From Verrucomicrobiaceae bacterium (GTDB lineage Bacteria > Verrucomicrobiota > Verrucomicrobiia > Verrucomicrobiales > Verrucomicrobiaceae), in assembly GCA_027484445.1 (NCBI GenBank), contig JAIXSY010000032.1, positions 184,438 through 248,437 of the forward strand: DNA of 64,000 nucleotides, written 5' to 3'. Numbering within the stretch: position 1 is the first letter of the stretch; the number at the start of each line of letters is the position of its first letter. The translations under genes and the position numbers were made by a program. This document shows, one piece after another, positions 21,657 through 31,158 of this stretch. The notes beneath the pieces are model-generated. The model had not been told where the DNA came from and searched no databases. It was given only the letters and a program-made list of their open reading frames with translations.

Positions 21657-23072
21657 ATGAAACCGAACGACCTCATCCGACTCGGCGTGCCTCAGGGCGC
21701 GGCGATCCAGTCTGGGATGGACTTCATCGCGAAGTTCATGGCGCAGGGTGGGGACTCGGCGCGGCTCGAAGAGGAGCTGGGCGCGATCATTGCGAAGCCG
21801 GAGGCCTTTCTCGGCGATCCGCTGCGCGAGGTCTTCGCGCGGGATCTGTATGCGCCGGCTTACAAGCAGCGTGATGTGCTCGCGCCGTGGGCGCAGTGGG
21901 GCTCCGGCCTCGAGGCGCAGGCGGTGCAGCAGATGGCGAATGCGTGTGCGCTTCCGGTGGCGGTCGCGGGTGCGTTGATGCCGGATGCGCATGTGGGCTA
22001 TGGGCTGCCGATTGGTAGCGTGTTGGCCACGGAGGGCTGCGTGATCCCGTATGCGGTCGGTGTGGACATCGCGTGTCGCATGAGGCTCTCGGTTTATGAT
22101 CGCAAGGCGGGCACCATCGCGGGTCAGAAGGACCGGCTGGCGAACATCCTCGAAAGCGAGACCTGCTTCGGCATGGGCGGCGCGTTCAAGGTGAAGCGTC
22201 AGCACGAGGTCATGGACGATGACTGGGATGTCTCGCCGATCACGAGACGCTTCAAGGACAAGGCCTGGGCGCAGCTCGGTTCGAGCGGCTCCGGGAACCA
22301 CTTTGTCGAGTTCGGTGCCTTTGACGTGAATGCGGAGCAGTCCGCCGCGCTGAAGGAGAGCGGTTTTGACATCCCACCGGGCGAATACCTCGCGCTGCTG
22401 AGCCACAGCGGCTCGCGCGGCACGGGGGCGCAGGTTTGCCAGCACTACAGCCGCATCGCGATGGATCGTCGCTACGATCTGCCGAAGGAGCTGAAGCACC
22501 TCGCGTGGCTGACCTTTGAGGAAGAGGCAGGCCAGGAATACTGGGCTGCGATGAACCTCATGGGCCGCTACGCCGCAGCGAATCACGCGCTCATTCACAA
22601 GCACATCGCGAAAAAGGTCGGCGCCCATGTCGTGCTCGACATCGAGAACCATCACAACTTTGCCTGGAAGGAAACGCACGTCGTCAACGGCGCGGAGCGC
22701 GAGGTCATCGTGCACCGCAAAGGGGCGACACCGGCCGGCGAAGGCGTGCTCGGGGTCATTCCCGGCTCGATGGCGACGCCCGGCTACGTGGTGCGCGGCA
22801 AGGGGAAACCCGAGTCGCTCCACAGCGCCTCGCACGGCGCAGGCCGCGTGATGAGCCGCTCCGCCGCGAAGCAGAGCTTCACCTGGAGCACCGTGAAAAA
22901 GCAGCTCGCCGCCGCCGGCGTCGAACTCCTCAGCGCCGGCATCGACGAGGTGCCCGGCGTGTACAAAGACATCCACGGCGTCATGGCCGCGCAGACGGAC
23001 CTCGTGGAGGTGCTGGGGGAGTTTCGGCCGCGCATCGTGAAGATGTGCCCGGAAGGACCGGCGGAGGATTAA
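21657..23072 (+). CDS. rtcB: RtcB RNA-splicing/repair ligase
   Basis: A 471-residue RtcB from ATG 21657 (MKPNDLIRLGVPQGAAIQSG). Conserved elements are MPDAHVGYGLPIGSV, the metal-binding Cys in VGVDIACRM, GSSGSGNHFVEF, LLSHSGSRGTG and the guanylylated His region HSASHGAGRVMSR. RtcB joins RNA with 2',3'-cyclic phosphate to 5'-OH ends using GTP and Mn, as in repair of tRNAs cut by anticodon nucleases. No RtcA or archease gene is next to it. Together with the Ro60-like gene it forms an RNA repair locus beside the tRNA-like array. Confidence 0.95.
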   Translation: MKPNDLIRLGVPQGAAIQSGMDFIAKFMAQGGDSARLEEELGAIIAKPEAFLGDPLREVFARDLYAPAYKQRDVLAPWAQWGSGLEAQAVQQMANACALPVAVAGALMPDAHVGYGLPIGSVLATEGCVIPYAVGVDIACRMRLSVYDRKAGTIAGQKDRLANILESETCFGMGGAFKVKRQHEVMDDDWDVSPITRRFKDKAWAQLGSSGSGNHFVEFGAFDVNAEQSAALKESGFDIPPGEYLALLSHSGSRGTGAQVCQHYSRIAMDRRYDLPKELKHLAWLTFEEEAGQEYWAAMNLMGRYAAANHALIHKHIAKKVGAHVVLDIENHHNFAWKETHVVNGAEREVIVHRKGATPAGEGVLGVIPGSMATPGYVVRGKGKPESLHSASHGAGRVMSRSAAKQSFTWSTVKKQLAAAGVELLSAGIDEVPGVYKDIHGVMAAQTDLVEVLGEFRPRIVKMCPEGPAED

Positions 23073-23216
23073 AGTGGTCCGCACAGTCCTCTGTGCGGCT
23101 TTACGCAGGCTCTAGATTTCCATTTTCAAACAACGCTTCGCACGAGTTTCGTCTCTTTGAATGAGTGAAGCTTCAAGTGATAGCGAAGCGCCGCACAGAG
23201 GACTGTGCGGACCACT
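23073..23216. repeat. Composite palindromic element between rtcB and the HNH gene
   Basis: Perfect 26-bp terminal inverted repeats (arm starts AGTGGTCCGCACAGTCCTCT) flank about 92 nt. Same family as the array copy at 18932-19001. Each arm is itself palindromic around AGTCCTCTGTGCGG. The left end adjoins the rtcB stop. Confidence 0.88.
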
Positions 23217-23224
23217 ATTTTCCC

Positions 23225-23827
23225 ATGAACGACATCCTCAACAAAAGCACCGTCCTCGTGCTCAACCGCAACTGGCAGGCCATTGGCGTGAAAACGCCGA
23301 TGGAGGCCTTCAGCATGATCGCGGGCGGTGCGGCGACAGCGCTGGACATCGAAACGGGCGGGCACATCCGCCCGGTGACATGGAAGGAATGGCTCACGCT
23401 GCCGGTGCGCGAGGGCGACAACGTCATCGGCACGGTCAAAGGGCCGGTGCGTGTGCCTGCGGTGCTCGTGCTGGCGAAGTTCGACAAGGTGCCGAAGAAG
23501 CGTCCGAAATTCGGCGTGCGCGGCATCTGGGAACGCGATGGCGGTGTGTGCCAATACACTGGTCGCAAGCTGCGTCCGCACGAAGGCAACATCGACCACG
23601 TCGTGCCGCTTTCTCGTGGTGGACCGACTTCGTGGGAAAACTGTGTGCTCGCCGACAAGCGCGTCAATAGCCGCAAAGGGGCGAAACTGCCTGCAGAGGC
23701 CGGTTTGAAGCTGCTGCGTGCTCCCAGCGTGCCGCGTGAGGTGCCGGTGACGCTGCTGATCAAGAACACGCATCGGGTGAGGGAGTGGGAGATGTTTCTT
23801 CCACAAGTGAGCTTACAAGATCCCTAA
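23225..23827 (+). CDS. HNH endonuclease family protein
   Basis: A 200-residue protein starting MNDILNKSTVLVLNRNWQAI. An N-terminal domain of about 90 residues (AFSMIAGGAATALDIE) is followed by an HNH nuclease: CQYTGRKLR, NIDHVVPLSRGG, SWENCVLADKRVNSRKGAK with the His-Asn-His type metal finger. This architecture is widespread in bacteria without an assigned role. It follows rtcB and ends 4 nt inside the convergent PLP-lyase gene. A part in RNA or DNA cleavage linked to the repair locus is possible but unproven. Confidence 0.85.
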   Translation: MNDILNKSTVLVLNRNWQAIGVKTPMEAFSMIAGGAATALDIETGGHIRPVTWKEWLTLPVREGDNVIGTVKGPVRVPAVLVLAKFDKVPKKRPKFGVRGIWERDGGVCQYTGRKLRPHEGNIDHVVPLSRGGPTSWENCVLADKRVNSRKGAKLPAEAGLKLLRAPSVPREVPVTLLIKNTHRVREWEMFLPQVSLQDP

Positions 23828-24834
23828 TGCCAAGAGCGTGATGGGTTTTCAGTCAAACAGGTGCGTAGGACTTCTAGGCTCACATTGCCTCCACTCAAAA
23901 CGCAAGCGACTCGTGCCCCCTGCCACTGATGTGCTTGCTTTTTAAAGGCAGCCCAAGCCAGAGCTCCCGAGCCCTCTGGCAAATGATGAGTCGCTTGGAT
24001 GATCTCGCGCATGGATTCAAGCGCTTGTGAATCACTGACGGTAACCACATCATGAGCATGACGCAGAACTAAAGAGAGCGCCGCCTCATCGGGCTTGCGG
24101 CAAGCGACACCTTCCGCAACGCGAGTCGTGCTAGGGTGCTCAACCATCCTTTGGTTAAGCCAGGACTCATGGTAAGCCGGAGCCTGTGCAGAAACCACCC
24201 CCACCAGAGCCACATCAAGCCCAAGAGCTTGGCGAGCCGCAGCTAACCCACAAAATCCAGAACCCAAACCAATCGGAACAAACACGACATCTAAGTTTGG
24301 AACGGCGCGAAAAAGCTCCATCCCATAAGTAGCAACGCCACAGACTAGCAGTGGGTGAAAAGAAGGCACAAAGTGCAAACTTTCACGAGAGGATAACTCG
24401 TGAGCGTGATCCAGCGCATCCTGGAATTCATCACCATGCTCCACGAGCTCAGCGCCGAGAGCTCGCATAGCAGCATTTTTCTCGGCGTTGTTACCCCGAG
24501 GAACCACAATGACGGCTTTCAGACCCAAAAGCTTTGCAGCAAAACTGATTGACTGACCGTGGTTGCCCGTGCTCGCCGCGATGACACCTTTGAGGTTAGG
24601 CTGCTGACGAAGCAAATGCTCCAAATAGACGAGACCTCCCCTGATTTTGAAAGCACCCACGGGCGTCAAATTTTCATGCTTCAACCAAACCTCGGCACTC
24701 GAGATCTGATTCAGGAGAGGCCAAGACCGCGTGGGCGTTTCAGGAACATGCGAGCGAATGAGTAGCGCCGCAGATTCGATCTCGGAAAGAGTAGGCAATT
24801 GGGGGTCAAAGTCCCGCATGAGGATGTTTGCCAT
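23824..24834 (-). CDS. Threonine dehydratase-like PLP-dependent lyase
   Basis: A 336-residue fold-type II PLP enzyme starting MANILMRDFDPQLP. The PLP lysine lies in TPVGAFKIRGGLVYL, the phosphate loop is SGGNVSLEVL near the C terminus, and STGNHGQSISFAAKLLG is conserved. It resembles threonine ammonia-lyase or threo-3-hydroxyaspartate dehydratase without the regulatory ACT domain. The alternative start MRDFDPQ (24819) is possible. It converges on the HNH gene with a 4-nt overlap. Confidence 0.85.
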   Translation of the reverse strand: MANILMRDFDPQLPTLSEIESAALLIRSHVPETPTRSWPLLNQISSAEVWLKHENLTPVGAFKIRGGLVYLEHLLRQQPNLKGVIAASTGNHGQSISFAAKLLGLKAVIVVPRGNNAEKNAAMRALGAELVEHGDEFQDALDHAHELSSRESLHFVPSFHPLLVCGVATYGMELFRAVPNLDVVFVPIGLGSGFCGLAAARQALGLDVALVGVVSAQAPAYHESWLNQRMVEHPSTTRVAEGVACRKPDEAALSLVLRHAHDVVTVSDSQALESMREIIQATHHLPEGSGALAWAAFKKQAHQWQGARVACVLSGGNVSLEVLRTCLTENPSRSWH

Positions 24835-24949
24835 GCGTGAAATCTTTGACCCCGTCAAGCCGCGACAAATCAACGACCAGCCCACCATCACCCCGAAAGT
24901 CGCATTGAATCCGGGCTCATTGGAGCTAGAACCAGCGTAGCAATAGGTT

Positions 24950-25740
24950 CGATCTGCTGATTTTTTCCAAGGCTAGGTTGATGCCGAATCGGAGTCTGAC
25001 TTCCCATCCCCTGCGGACGGCCAGCATGAAGAAGCCAGGATTTCCACCCGCTGGGATTCTTGTGTTGTCGAGACGGTCTGAAGCGATGATGCGCTCATAA
25101 TCAGACTGCACTACAGCAACGAATTCAGATCAGAGACGACAGTCTGGAGTCTTTCAGCGCAGGACTGCACGCCACAGGATTGGCACCAAACATGAGGCGG
25201 GCTCATCCACCATTCTGCCAGAAGCGCCGACGATTTGTGAAACAGTGCCTTCGGTCCAGGTGACATGACCAAACACAGACCAGGATGGGGTAAATCTCAA
25301 GTCAGCAGCGACTTCAAGGCCATGAATAATCCATCCCATCATTCGTTTGAAAACACGGTATAGCCACGCATGCCCTCACGGATTCGCTAACGAACGATTA
25401 TGTTATCGATCTTGGTGTAAAAATAGCTCAAGCTTCTGCTAAAACGCTCTGTATCGACTTTGACACTGAACTTGGAGTTGATGAATTTCTCAGGATCTAA
25501 GTTTGTTTTCATTCACGCATCGCGGCGGCCTGTGCCGTCACGATTATCTTAACGTCGTGCGTCCGCACTGGCATCAGTGTAGAACCGCCCAAGAACCCAT
25601 GAAGGCGATCTCGCAAAGTGCTTTCATCCATGATGGTAATCACCCAACAGGTGATAGGGGGCAACGCCAACCCCAGGACCTTGAATGCCATTCGAGACAA
25701 GCGTTCCAGCCAGTCGATAGCGCTGACTACCACTCGCTAC
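24950..25740 (-). pseudogene. Decayed TonB-dependent receptor (fragments in several frames)
   Basis: On the minus strand several short frames read like pieces of a TonB-dependent receptor: an STN-like piece (MDESTLRDRLHGFLGGSTL) near 25600, a late barrel piece (GLEVAADLRFTPSWSVFGHV) near 25300, and a C-terminal piece (DNTRIPAGGNPGFFMLAVRR, then LRFGINLALEKI) near 25030. The order matches a receptor, but no frame is continuous and the plug is missing. Large deletions and frameshifts are needed. Assignment is by pattern only. Confidence 0.5.
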
Positions 25741-26266
25741 CCAATCCCGAGATAGTCCGGGCCTGAGCATTGTCAGAATGTTATTCTGACGATTTTCACT
25801 CGCATGCCGGATTTGATGTTCGACTTCTTCATGCCATTGAAATCAAGAGGTGAGGCTAGCGCTATCCATGATCACGTTCAGATTTTCACAGCAAGGCGTA
25901 CGCAGAAAAGTGGGCACAAAGCCTGTGGAGGCGTGCAGTTTTGACGTTCCAGAAGCTTGTCTGCACCCAAAACACGAACCTTACTTAGCACCTCTGCCAG
26001 TGATTCCTGATCGCGGGTGACTCTCATGATGACTGGCGGCTGTTCTTCTTTTTTGATTATACCCAAGGATTTTTTGTTCTGCTTGAACTTGAAGTTCGAT
26101 AGAAAGACGCATGACAGCAGCAGGATGGCCTTAGTTTGAGAGGATCAACAAATGGGTGATAAGCACCCGAAATGCCAAGCTATGTCCTCCAAGGACTCCG
26201 CCTAGGTTTGCGCATGAGAGCGACTCGCTCGCTTCAGCGCAACAACAGTCCACTTTTTGATCTTCT
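25741..26266. other. Intergenic stretch with no convincing gene
   Basis: Only short frames occur. A minus-strand piece at 25878-26066 might be a further remnant of the decayed receptor region but shows no family motif. No RNA gene or strong terminator seen. Confidence 0.4.
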
Positions 26267-26731
26267 TCAGCGACGCACAGGAAGCAAGCGGCCTGTGACG
26301 GGGTCATAAACGGCAGAGGTTCCGCGAGGCACAAAGCCACCTTGATAGGGCGACGGGGTGTAGGGCACTTGGCCAGGGATTCCTGGCAGGGCTGTGTTTC
26401 CAACATGAACTTCTTCGACGAGTCCACCCTGCGTTTGATAAAGACTCGTCTGGCTAGATCTACCCCAGAGACCGGATTGTTCTTGGTGATCAAGATATTG
26501 CGAGGTTGGAATCGCTTCTCGCTGCTGCCTAGCCTGTCTCAAGCGATAGGCCGATGATGTTTCGCCAGGTTGGATGGGCGCAGGGGAACTCTGAGGGTTA
26601 GCGGTTCGTTGCTTTGCCATCTGCTTGGAGGGGTATCGGTCACTGTTACTTCCGAGCACTCCTCCTGGTGGCGGAGCCACACAGGAACTGAGGCCATTAA
26701 CCACTAGTGAGATCATGATGAGTCGTTTCAT
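26267..26731 (-). CDS. Small Pro/Gln-rich lipoprotein of unknown function
   Basis: A 154-residue protein with N terminus MKRLIMISLVVNGLSSC, a lipobox with Cys at residue 17. The mature part is low-complexity, rich in Pro, Gln, Ser and Arg (SSAYRLRQARQQREAIP), and ends in GTSAVYDPVTGRLLPVRR, a tail of the kind seen in verrucomicrobial lipoproteins. No catalytic motif. Confidence 0.65.
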   Translation of the reverse strand: MKRLIMISLVVNGLSSCVAPPPGGVLGSNSDRYPSKQMAKQRTANPQSSPAPIQPGETSSAYRLRQARQQREAIPTSQYLDHQEQSGLWGRSSQTSLYQTQGGLVEEVHVGNTALPGIPGQVPYTPSPYQGGFVPRGTSAVYDPVTGRLLPVRR

Positions 26732-26870
26732 GCTGTTATCTTTTCATGGTTGATCTGGAAAAGGAAGCCTGGATTTCTGACGAATCGGCTTCCAAGACTC
26801 TGCGTCAGATCGAGCTCAGGCTGGCTTCGTTGTTTTGGGCTGCTTATGGTTGGGGAAAAGAAGCTTATTC

Positions 26871-27590
26871 ATGATTTCAACTCCACGAAGACCTCAGCGC
26901 AGCGCACTGCTGCTGTGGATTTTGCTGTTCATGAGCATTCTTTGTTCAGTCCGTAGCTTTGCTCATCCTGCGGATATTCAATACTTACGGATTCAACTTT
27001 CGCATGACCACGCCAAGCTGCGTTTCACGTTCAATTTGTTGACTCTCTCGCGTTTTATTCCCGAGCTGGATGGCAATCGCGATGGCCAGCTCCAAGACTG
27101 CGAATGGGAGGCAGCCAAGCCTAAACTACTTCATTATCTCGGGCTGCATGTTCATCTTTCTCTGAACGAGAAACCGACCCTGTTGCCGACTTCGGTCGAA
27201 TTTCAACGGCTGTGGCCTGACGCTGAATCTGCGGTGGCTGCGGCTGACTTCCCCGCTCGTCATGTGGATGTCTCTTTCCAATGCGAAGCGAACCCTGTCT
27301 TGGACAGCCTCGGGCTCCATTTTTCTTTTTGGAAAGAAGCGGGCCCACAAGCCACACTTGAGGCGACTTTTGAACAGGAGAATTTGCGAACAAAGGTCCC
27401 ATTCAGCATGACAGAGCCGGACTATCTGTATCACACCGGTTACAGCGTCGATGGGTTGTTTCAGGAACCTAGCATGAAGCCAATGGATGACTCCAAAAGA
27501 ATTCCTGCTGAGATGCCCTGGGTCATGATTCTTGTGGTAGCAGGCGTGGCGATGATCATCCTGCAAAGAGGTTCAAAAAAGCCATCGTAA
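26871..27590 (+). CDS. Exported membrane-anchored protein of unknown function
   Basis: A 239-residue protein from MISTPRRPQRSALLL with a signal peptide ending near SFAHPADIQ. Residues about 65-80 have an EF-hand-like loop (ELDGNRDGQLQDCEW). The rest is probably beta-rich and ends in one membrane helix (WVMILVVAGVAMIIL) plus a basic tip. The context beside an M20 peptidase gene (13 nt gap) suggests co-transcription. No family recognised; it resembles the N-terminal periplasmic part of HupE/UreJ-associated proteins only loosely. Confidence 0.65.
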   Translation: MISTPRRPQRSALLLWILLFMSILCSVRSFAHPADIQYLRIQLSHDHAKLRFTFNLLTLSRFIPELDGNRDGQLQDCEWEAAKPKLLHYLGLHVHLSLNEKPTLLPTSVEFQRLWPDAESAVAAADFPARHVDVSFQCEANPVLDSLGLHFSFWKEAGPQATLEATFEQENLRTKVPFSMTEPDYLYHTGYSVDGLFQEPSMKPMDDSKRIPAEMPWVMILVVAGVAMIILQRGSKKPS

Positions 27591-27603
27591 TGTTCCAATT
27601 CAC

Positions 27604-28734
27604 ATGTCGCCTGTTCTCCAAACTCTCGCAGACTTGGTTCGCATCAATAGCGTAAATACGGCCTACGCGGGTGGACCCGGCGAGGCGATGATCGGTGATT
27701 ACGTGATGCAGTTTTGTAGATCTCACGGCATCGAATGCTGGAAGCAGCCTGTGTGGCCAGATCGTCACAATGTGGTGGCTCGTCTGCCTGGCAAGAATGC
27801 GCAGCAGCGTGTGGTGCTTGAGGCCCATCTGGATACCGTTTCAGTCCAAGGCATGACGATAGATCCTTTCGAACCACGGCTTTCGGCTGGTAAACTTTAT
27901 GGACGTGGTGCCTGCGACACCAAGGCAGGTTTGGCAGGCATGATGCAGGCATTGGTCTCGCTCAAGCAGGAGGGATTCACTCCACCTTGTGAGGTGCTGC
28001 TGGCTGCAACCGTGGACGAAGAATACTCTTACCGTGGTGTAGTCAGATTGTGTGAAGGGCTACAGGCGCAAGCGGCCATCGTCGCCGAACCCACCGAACT
28101 CAAGCTCGTGGTGGCAACCAAAGGTGTGCTGCGCTGTCGAATTCACGTAAGAGGTCGCAGCGCGCATAGCTCGAAACCACACCTGGGCATCAACGCCATC
28201 TCCCACATGGCACGCGTGATTGCCGCGTTAGAAGCAGACCAGTCTGCACTGGCTAAGCAACAGCACCCACTGGTGGGTGGCAGCACTTGCAACATCGGCG
28301 TCATTTCGGGGGGCGTTCAGGTGAATTTTGTGCCAGATCACTGCTCGATCGAAATTGATCGCCGACTTTTGCCTGGAGAGCGAGCCGAAGATGCGTTGGC
28401 GCATTATCGAGCGCTTCTGCATCGCTTGAAAGGGATCGACGCGGAAATCGAAGAGCCACTGCTCTTGGTGGATGAAGCTCTGGATACTCCGCTGGATTCT
28501 TCTGTGGTCAAAATCGCTTCTGAGACCTTGACGTCATTGGGAATGGAGTCCACGCCCTTAGGAGTCCCCTTTGGTTGTGATGCGAGCAAGCTTTCGCGGG
28601 CAGGCATCCCCTCCGTCGTCTTTGGGCCGGGCAGCATTGATCAGGCACACACTGCCGATGAATTTGTCGAAGTCGATCAAGTGGAAGCTGCCTTTGAATT
28701 TTATCGACACTTTCTCCGCAACTTCATGCACTGA
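27604..28734 (+). CDS. M20-family metallopeptidase (ArgE/DapE type deacylase)
   Basis: A 376-residue protein. Metal ligands are visible in VVLEAHLDTVSVQGM (His, with Asp two residues on), GRGACDTKAGLAGMM (bridging Asp), ATVDEEYSYRG (Glu-Glu) and EPTELKLVVATKG, with a final His in SIDQAHTADEFVE. The inserted dimerisation domain starts near residue 175 (GRSAHSSKPHLGINAI). Family reactions include acetylornithine deacetylation and succinyl-diaminopimelate desuccinylation; the exact substrate is not clear. Confidence 0.85.
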   Translation: MSPVLQTLADLVRINSVNTAYAGGPGEAMIGDYVMQFCRSHGIECWKQPVWPDRHNVVARLPGKNAQQRVVLEAHLDTVSVQGMTIDPFEPRLSAGKLYGRGACDTKAGLAGMMQALVSLKQEGFTPPCEVLLAATVDEEYSYRGVVRLCEGLQAQAAIVAEPTELKLVVATKGVLRCRIHVRGRSAHSSKPHLGINAISHMARVIAALEADQSALAKQQHPLVGGSTCNIGVISGGVQVNFVPDHCSIEIDRRLLPGERAEDALAHYRALLHRLKGIDAEIEEPLLLVDEALDTPLDSSVVKIASETLTSLGMESTPLGVPFGCDASKLSRAGIPSVVFGPGSIDQAHTADEFVEVDQVEAAFEFYRHFLRNFMH

Positions 28735-28749
28735 CACTGACCCTCACCC

Positions 28750-29151
28750 TTATTCCTCTTCGAAGTTGCGTGGACGACTGCTGCCGGTTCCTTTTGCACT
28801 CTGCAAAACTTGCCTGAATGCTGCGCTCAAGGCTTGGTTCAGATGATCCAAGGTGCTTTGTTCGAGTTCCGAAGGCAGCTCTGGAATGGGTTGAGCAGGG
28901 ATCTTTTTGAAGTTGTGGTTGATGCCTGGAGTCTTTCCCGAAGCGACCTCTGGAGCAGCCTCGAACAGCGACCAGGGCTTGTCAGGATTCTCCAGGGAAG
29001 TCGCCTCTTTGGCTTCGCCTACCGAAATCCCACCCAGTTTCTTGAGCTGATCGTCGATCCGCAGACATGTGTCCTCCAACGAGCGCATGAGCGCCTTGAG
29101 CTGATTTAGCTCAAAGCCGGGGGGCGACGAGGGTGGGAGTGGAGCGGCCAT
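28750..29151 (-). CDS. Hypothetical protein
   Basis: A 133-residue product from MAAPLPPSSPPGFELNQLKA. The first part is Pro-rich, followed by a helix likely to coil (LNQLKALMRSLEDTCLRIDDQ) and a C-terminal helix (LDHLNQALSAAFRQVLQSAKG). No family recognised. It converges on the M20 peptidase with a 15-nt gap. Confidence 0.5.
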   Translation of the reverse strand: MAAPLPPSSPPGFELNQLKALMRSLEDTCLRIDDQLKKLGGISVGEAKEATSLENPDKPWSLFEAAPEVASGKTPGINHNFKKIPAQPIPELPSELEQSTLDHLNQALSAAFRQVLQSAKGTGSSRPRNFEEE

Positions 29152-29355
29152 TCTATGACGAAATGAGATAATTTTAGAAATTATAGCCAAACATGTCAGA
29201 AGTTCAAAAAATTAGAGCTTCTCATCGCTGCAAAACTTTTCATCTGACCCAAAAATTCAATTCTCTATTTTGCCTACAGACAATAAGATTATTTTACCGC
29301 CAAAGACTTGCTTTCGTTCTCAAGCTTGGCATTAGTCACCCTCACTCCTTATCTC

Positions 29356-31152
29356 ATGTCCAAAGCCTCCGTTGAAGAAATCAAGCTCGCCTCCGCCGGT
29401 CTTCGTGGTCAGCTCGCCGAGCTGTTTGCTGACACCAGCACCCCTAACATTCCGGAGGACAGTAACATTCTTCTGAAGCATCACGGCTCTTACCAGCAAG
29501 ATGACCGCGATCGCCGCGCTCAATTGACAAAAGAGAAAAAAGACAAGGCCTGGAGCTTCATGATCCGCAGCAAGATGCCAGGCGGGCGCATCACCGCGAA
29601 GCAGTGGATGATCCACGATGATCTTTGTACGAAAGCCTTTGGCAACATGCGCCTGACCAACCGCCAAGGCATCCAGCTTCACGGAGTGCTCAAAGGTGGA
29701 CTCAAAGAAGTCATCCATAATGTTTGCCACAGTGGCCTCAGTACCATGGGTGCCTGCGGTGACGTGGTGCGTAACACCATGGGACCAGCGGCCCCCATCA
29801 AGGACAAGGTCCACGCAGACACCCAAAAACTGACCGAAGAAATCAGCCAGCGGTTCCTGTGGAGGTCCTCCGCCTACGCTGACATCTGGCTGGATGGTGA
29901 AAAAGTAGAACCAAACTGGATCAAAGATCCCGAAGTCAACCCTGCGGTGCGTCAAGTGACCCAGGCCCCTGAAGGTGAAGATCCCATCTATGGCAAAATT
30001 TACCTGCCACGAAAATTCAAGATTGGTGTGGCCATTCAGCCCTGCAACGACGTCGATCTTTTTTCCCAAGATGTCGGCTTTGTGCCTCATGTTGTCGATG
30101 GAGAGGTCGAAGGTTACACCATTACGGTAGGCGGCGGCTTTGGCATGAGCCATGGCCAATTGACCACCCGGCCCTTCCTGGCTCAGCCACTGCTTTATGT
30201 GAAGCGTGCCCATGTGGTGGACGCCTGCGAGGCCATCGTGACTACCCAGCGCGATCACGGCAACCGCACAGAGCGCAAAAACGCTCGCTTGAAATACACC
30301 GTTCAAAGCATGGGCATCGATGGCTTCCGTGAGGAAGTGGTTCGTCGCCTTCCTGGCATCGAAACCTTCCCTGCTAAGCCCCTGCACTTTGATTCCGTCG
30401 AAGACACTTTGGGCTGGCATGAGCAGGGAGATGGCAACCTCTACTGCTGCGTTTACGTCAGCATGGGGCGCATCGTCGATGTGGTCGGCGGTCCACAGTA
30501 TCGCAGTGCTTTTGCCGAGATCGCCACGAAGTTGGACCTGCCCTACGTCGTCACGCCAAACACCAATCTCATCATCGCTGACGTGACTCCCGCGCAGAAA
30601 GATTTGGTGAATCAAATCCTCGCCAAGCATGGTGTCGTGCATGCAGATGACGTTGGCTTTACTCGTGCCCGCAAAGTGGCTCATGCTTGCGTGGCCTTGC
30701 CAACCTGCGGTTTGGCCCTAAGCGAATCCGAGCGTGCTCTGCCTGGCCTCATGGACAAAATTGACCCTGTGCTGGAAGAACTCGGACTGGCTAACGAACC
30801 GATCCTTTTCCGCATGACTGGATGCCCGAATGGTTGCGGACGCCCCTACAACGCTGATTTTGGCTTTGTCGGTCGTGCTCCAAACAAGTGGGCCATGTTC
30901 GTCGGTGGCAGCATCCGCGGCGACCGACTGGCCGGGCTGGAATACAAAGCGGTCACGGGTGACGAAATCCCTGCCCGTGTTCGCTCCATTCTGGAAGCCT
31001 ACAAAGCAGAGCGACAGCCTGGAGAAATCTTTGCCGATTGGTTTGGTCGCACTCGTGTAAAAGGCGAAGAGCCAAGCCCTGAGCAATTCCACGTGGAACT
31101 CGCTGAACGGGCAGCCAAGCTGGCTGGAGAAAAAATCGCCGAAGCCGGTTGA
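29356..31152 (+). CDS. cysI: Sulfite reductase hemoprotein (nitrite/sulfite reductase family)
   Basis: A 598-residue protein starting MSKASVEEIKLASAGLRGQL. The siroheme/4Fe-4S proteins have Cys in C-x5-C and C-x3-C; here CVALPTC and TGCPNGCGRPYNADFGFVGR supply all four. The two NIR_SIR ferredoxin-like and heme domains repeat. The size suits CysI-type assimilatory sulfite reductase (sulfite to sulfide, six electrons). A flavoprotein partner of CysJ type lies 7 kb away on the other strand (38151-39317). A ferredoxin-dependent nitrite reductase is the alternative, less likely given that partner. Confidence 0.88.
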   Translation: MSKASVEEIKLASAGLRGQLAELFADTSTPNIPEDSNILLKHHGSYQQDDRDRRAQLTKEKKDKAWSFMIRSKMPGGRITAKQWMIHDDLCTKAFGNMRLTNRQGIQLHGVLKGGLKEVIHNVCHSGLSTMGACGDVVRNTMGPAAPIKDKVHADTQKLTEEISQRFLWRSSAYADIWLDGEKVEPNWIKDPEVNPAVRQVTQAPEGEDPIYGKIYLPRKFKIGVAIQPCNDVDLFSQDVGFVPHVVDGEVEGYTITVGGGFGMSHGQLTTRPFLAQPLLYVKRAHVVDACEAIVTTQRDHGNRTERKNARLKYTVQSMGIDGFREEVVRRLPGIETFPAKPLHFDSVEDTLGWHEQGDGNLYCCVYVSMGRIVDVVGGPQYRSAFAEIATKLDLPYVVTPNTNLIIADVTPAQKDLVNQILAKHGVVHADDVGFTRARKVAHACVALPTCGLALSESERALPGLMDKIDPVLEELGLANEPILFRMTGCPNGCGRPYNADFGFVGRAPNKWAMFVGGSIRGDRLAGLEYKAVTGDEIPARVRSILEAYKAERQPGEIFADWFGRTRVKGEEPSPEQFHVELAERAAKLAGEKIAEAG

Positions 31153-31158
31153 TCCGCC

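Noticed and set aside
21531..23084. Minus-strand frame opposite rtcB, continuous with the small membrane protein frame
   Set aside because: The His/Arg-rich translation is the antisense of rtcB. Only the last 182 codons (to 21530) have protein-like membrane segments.
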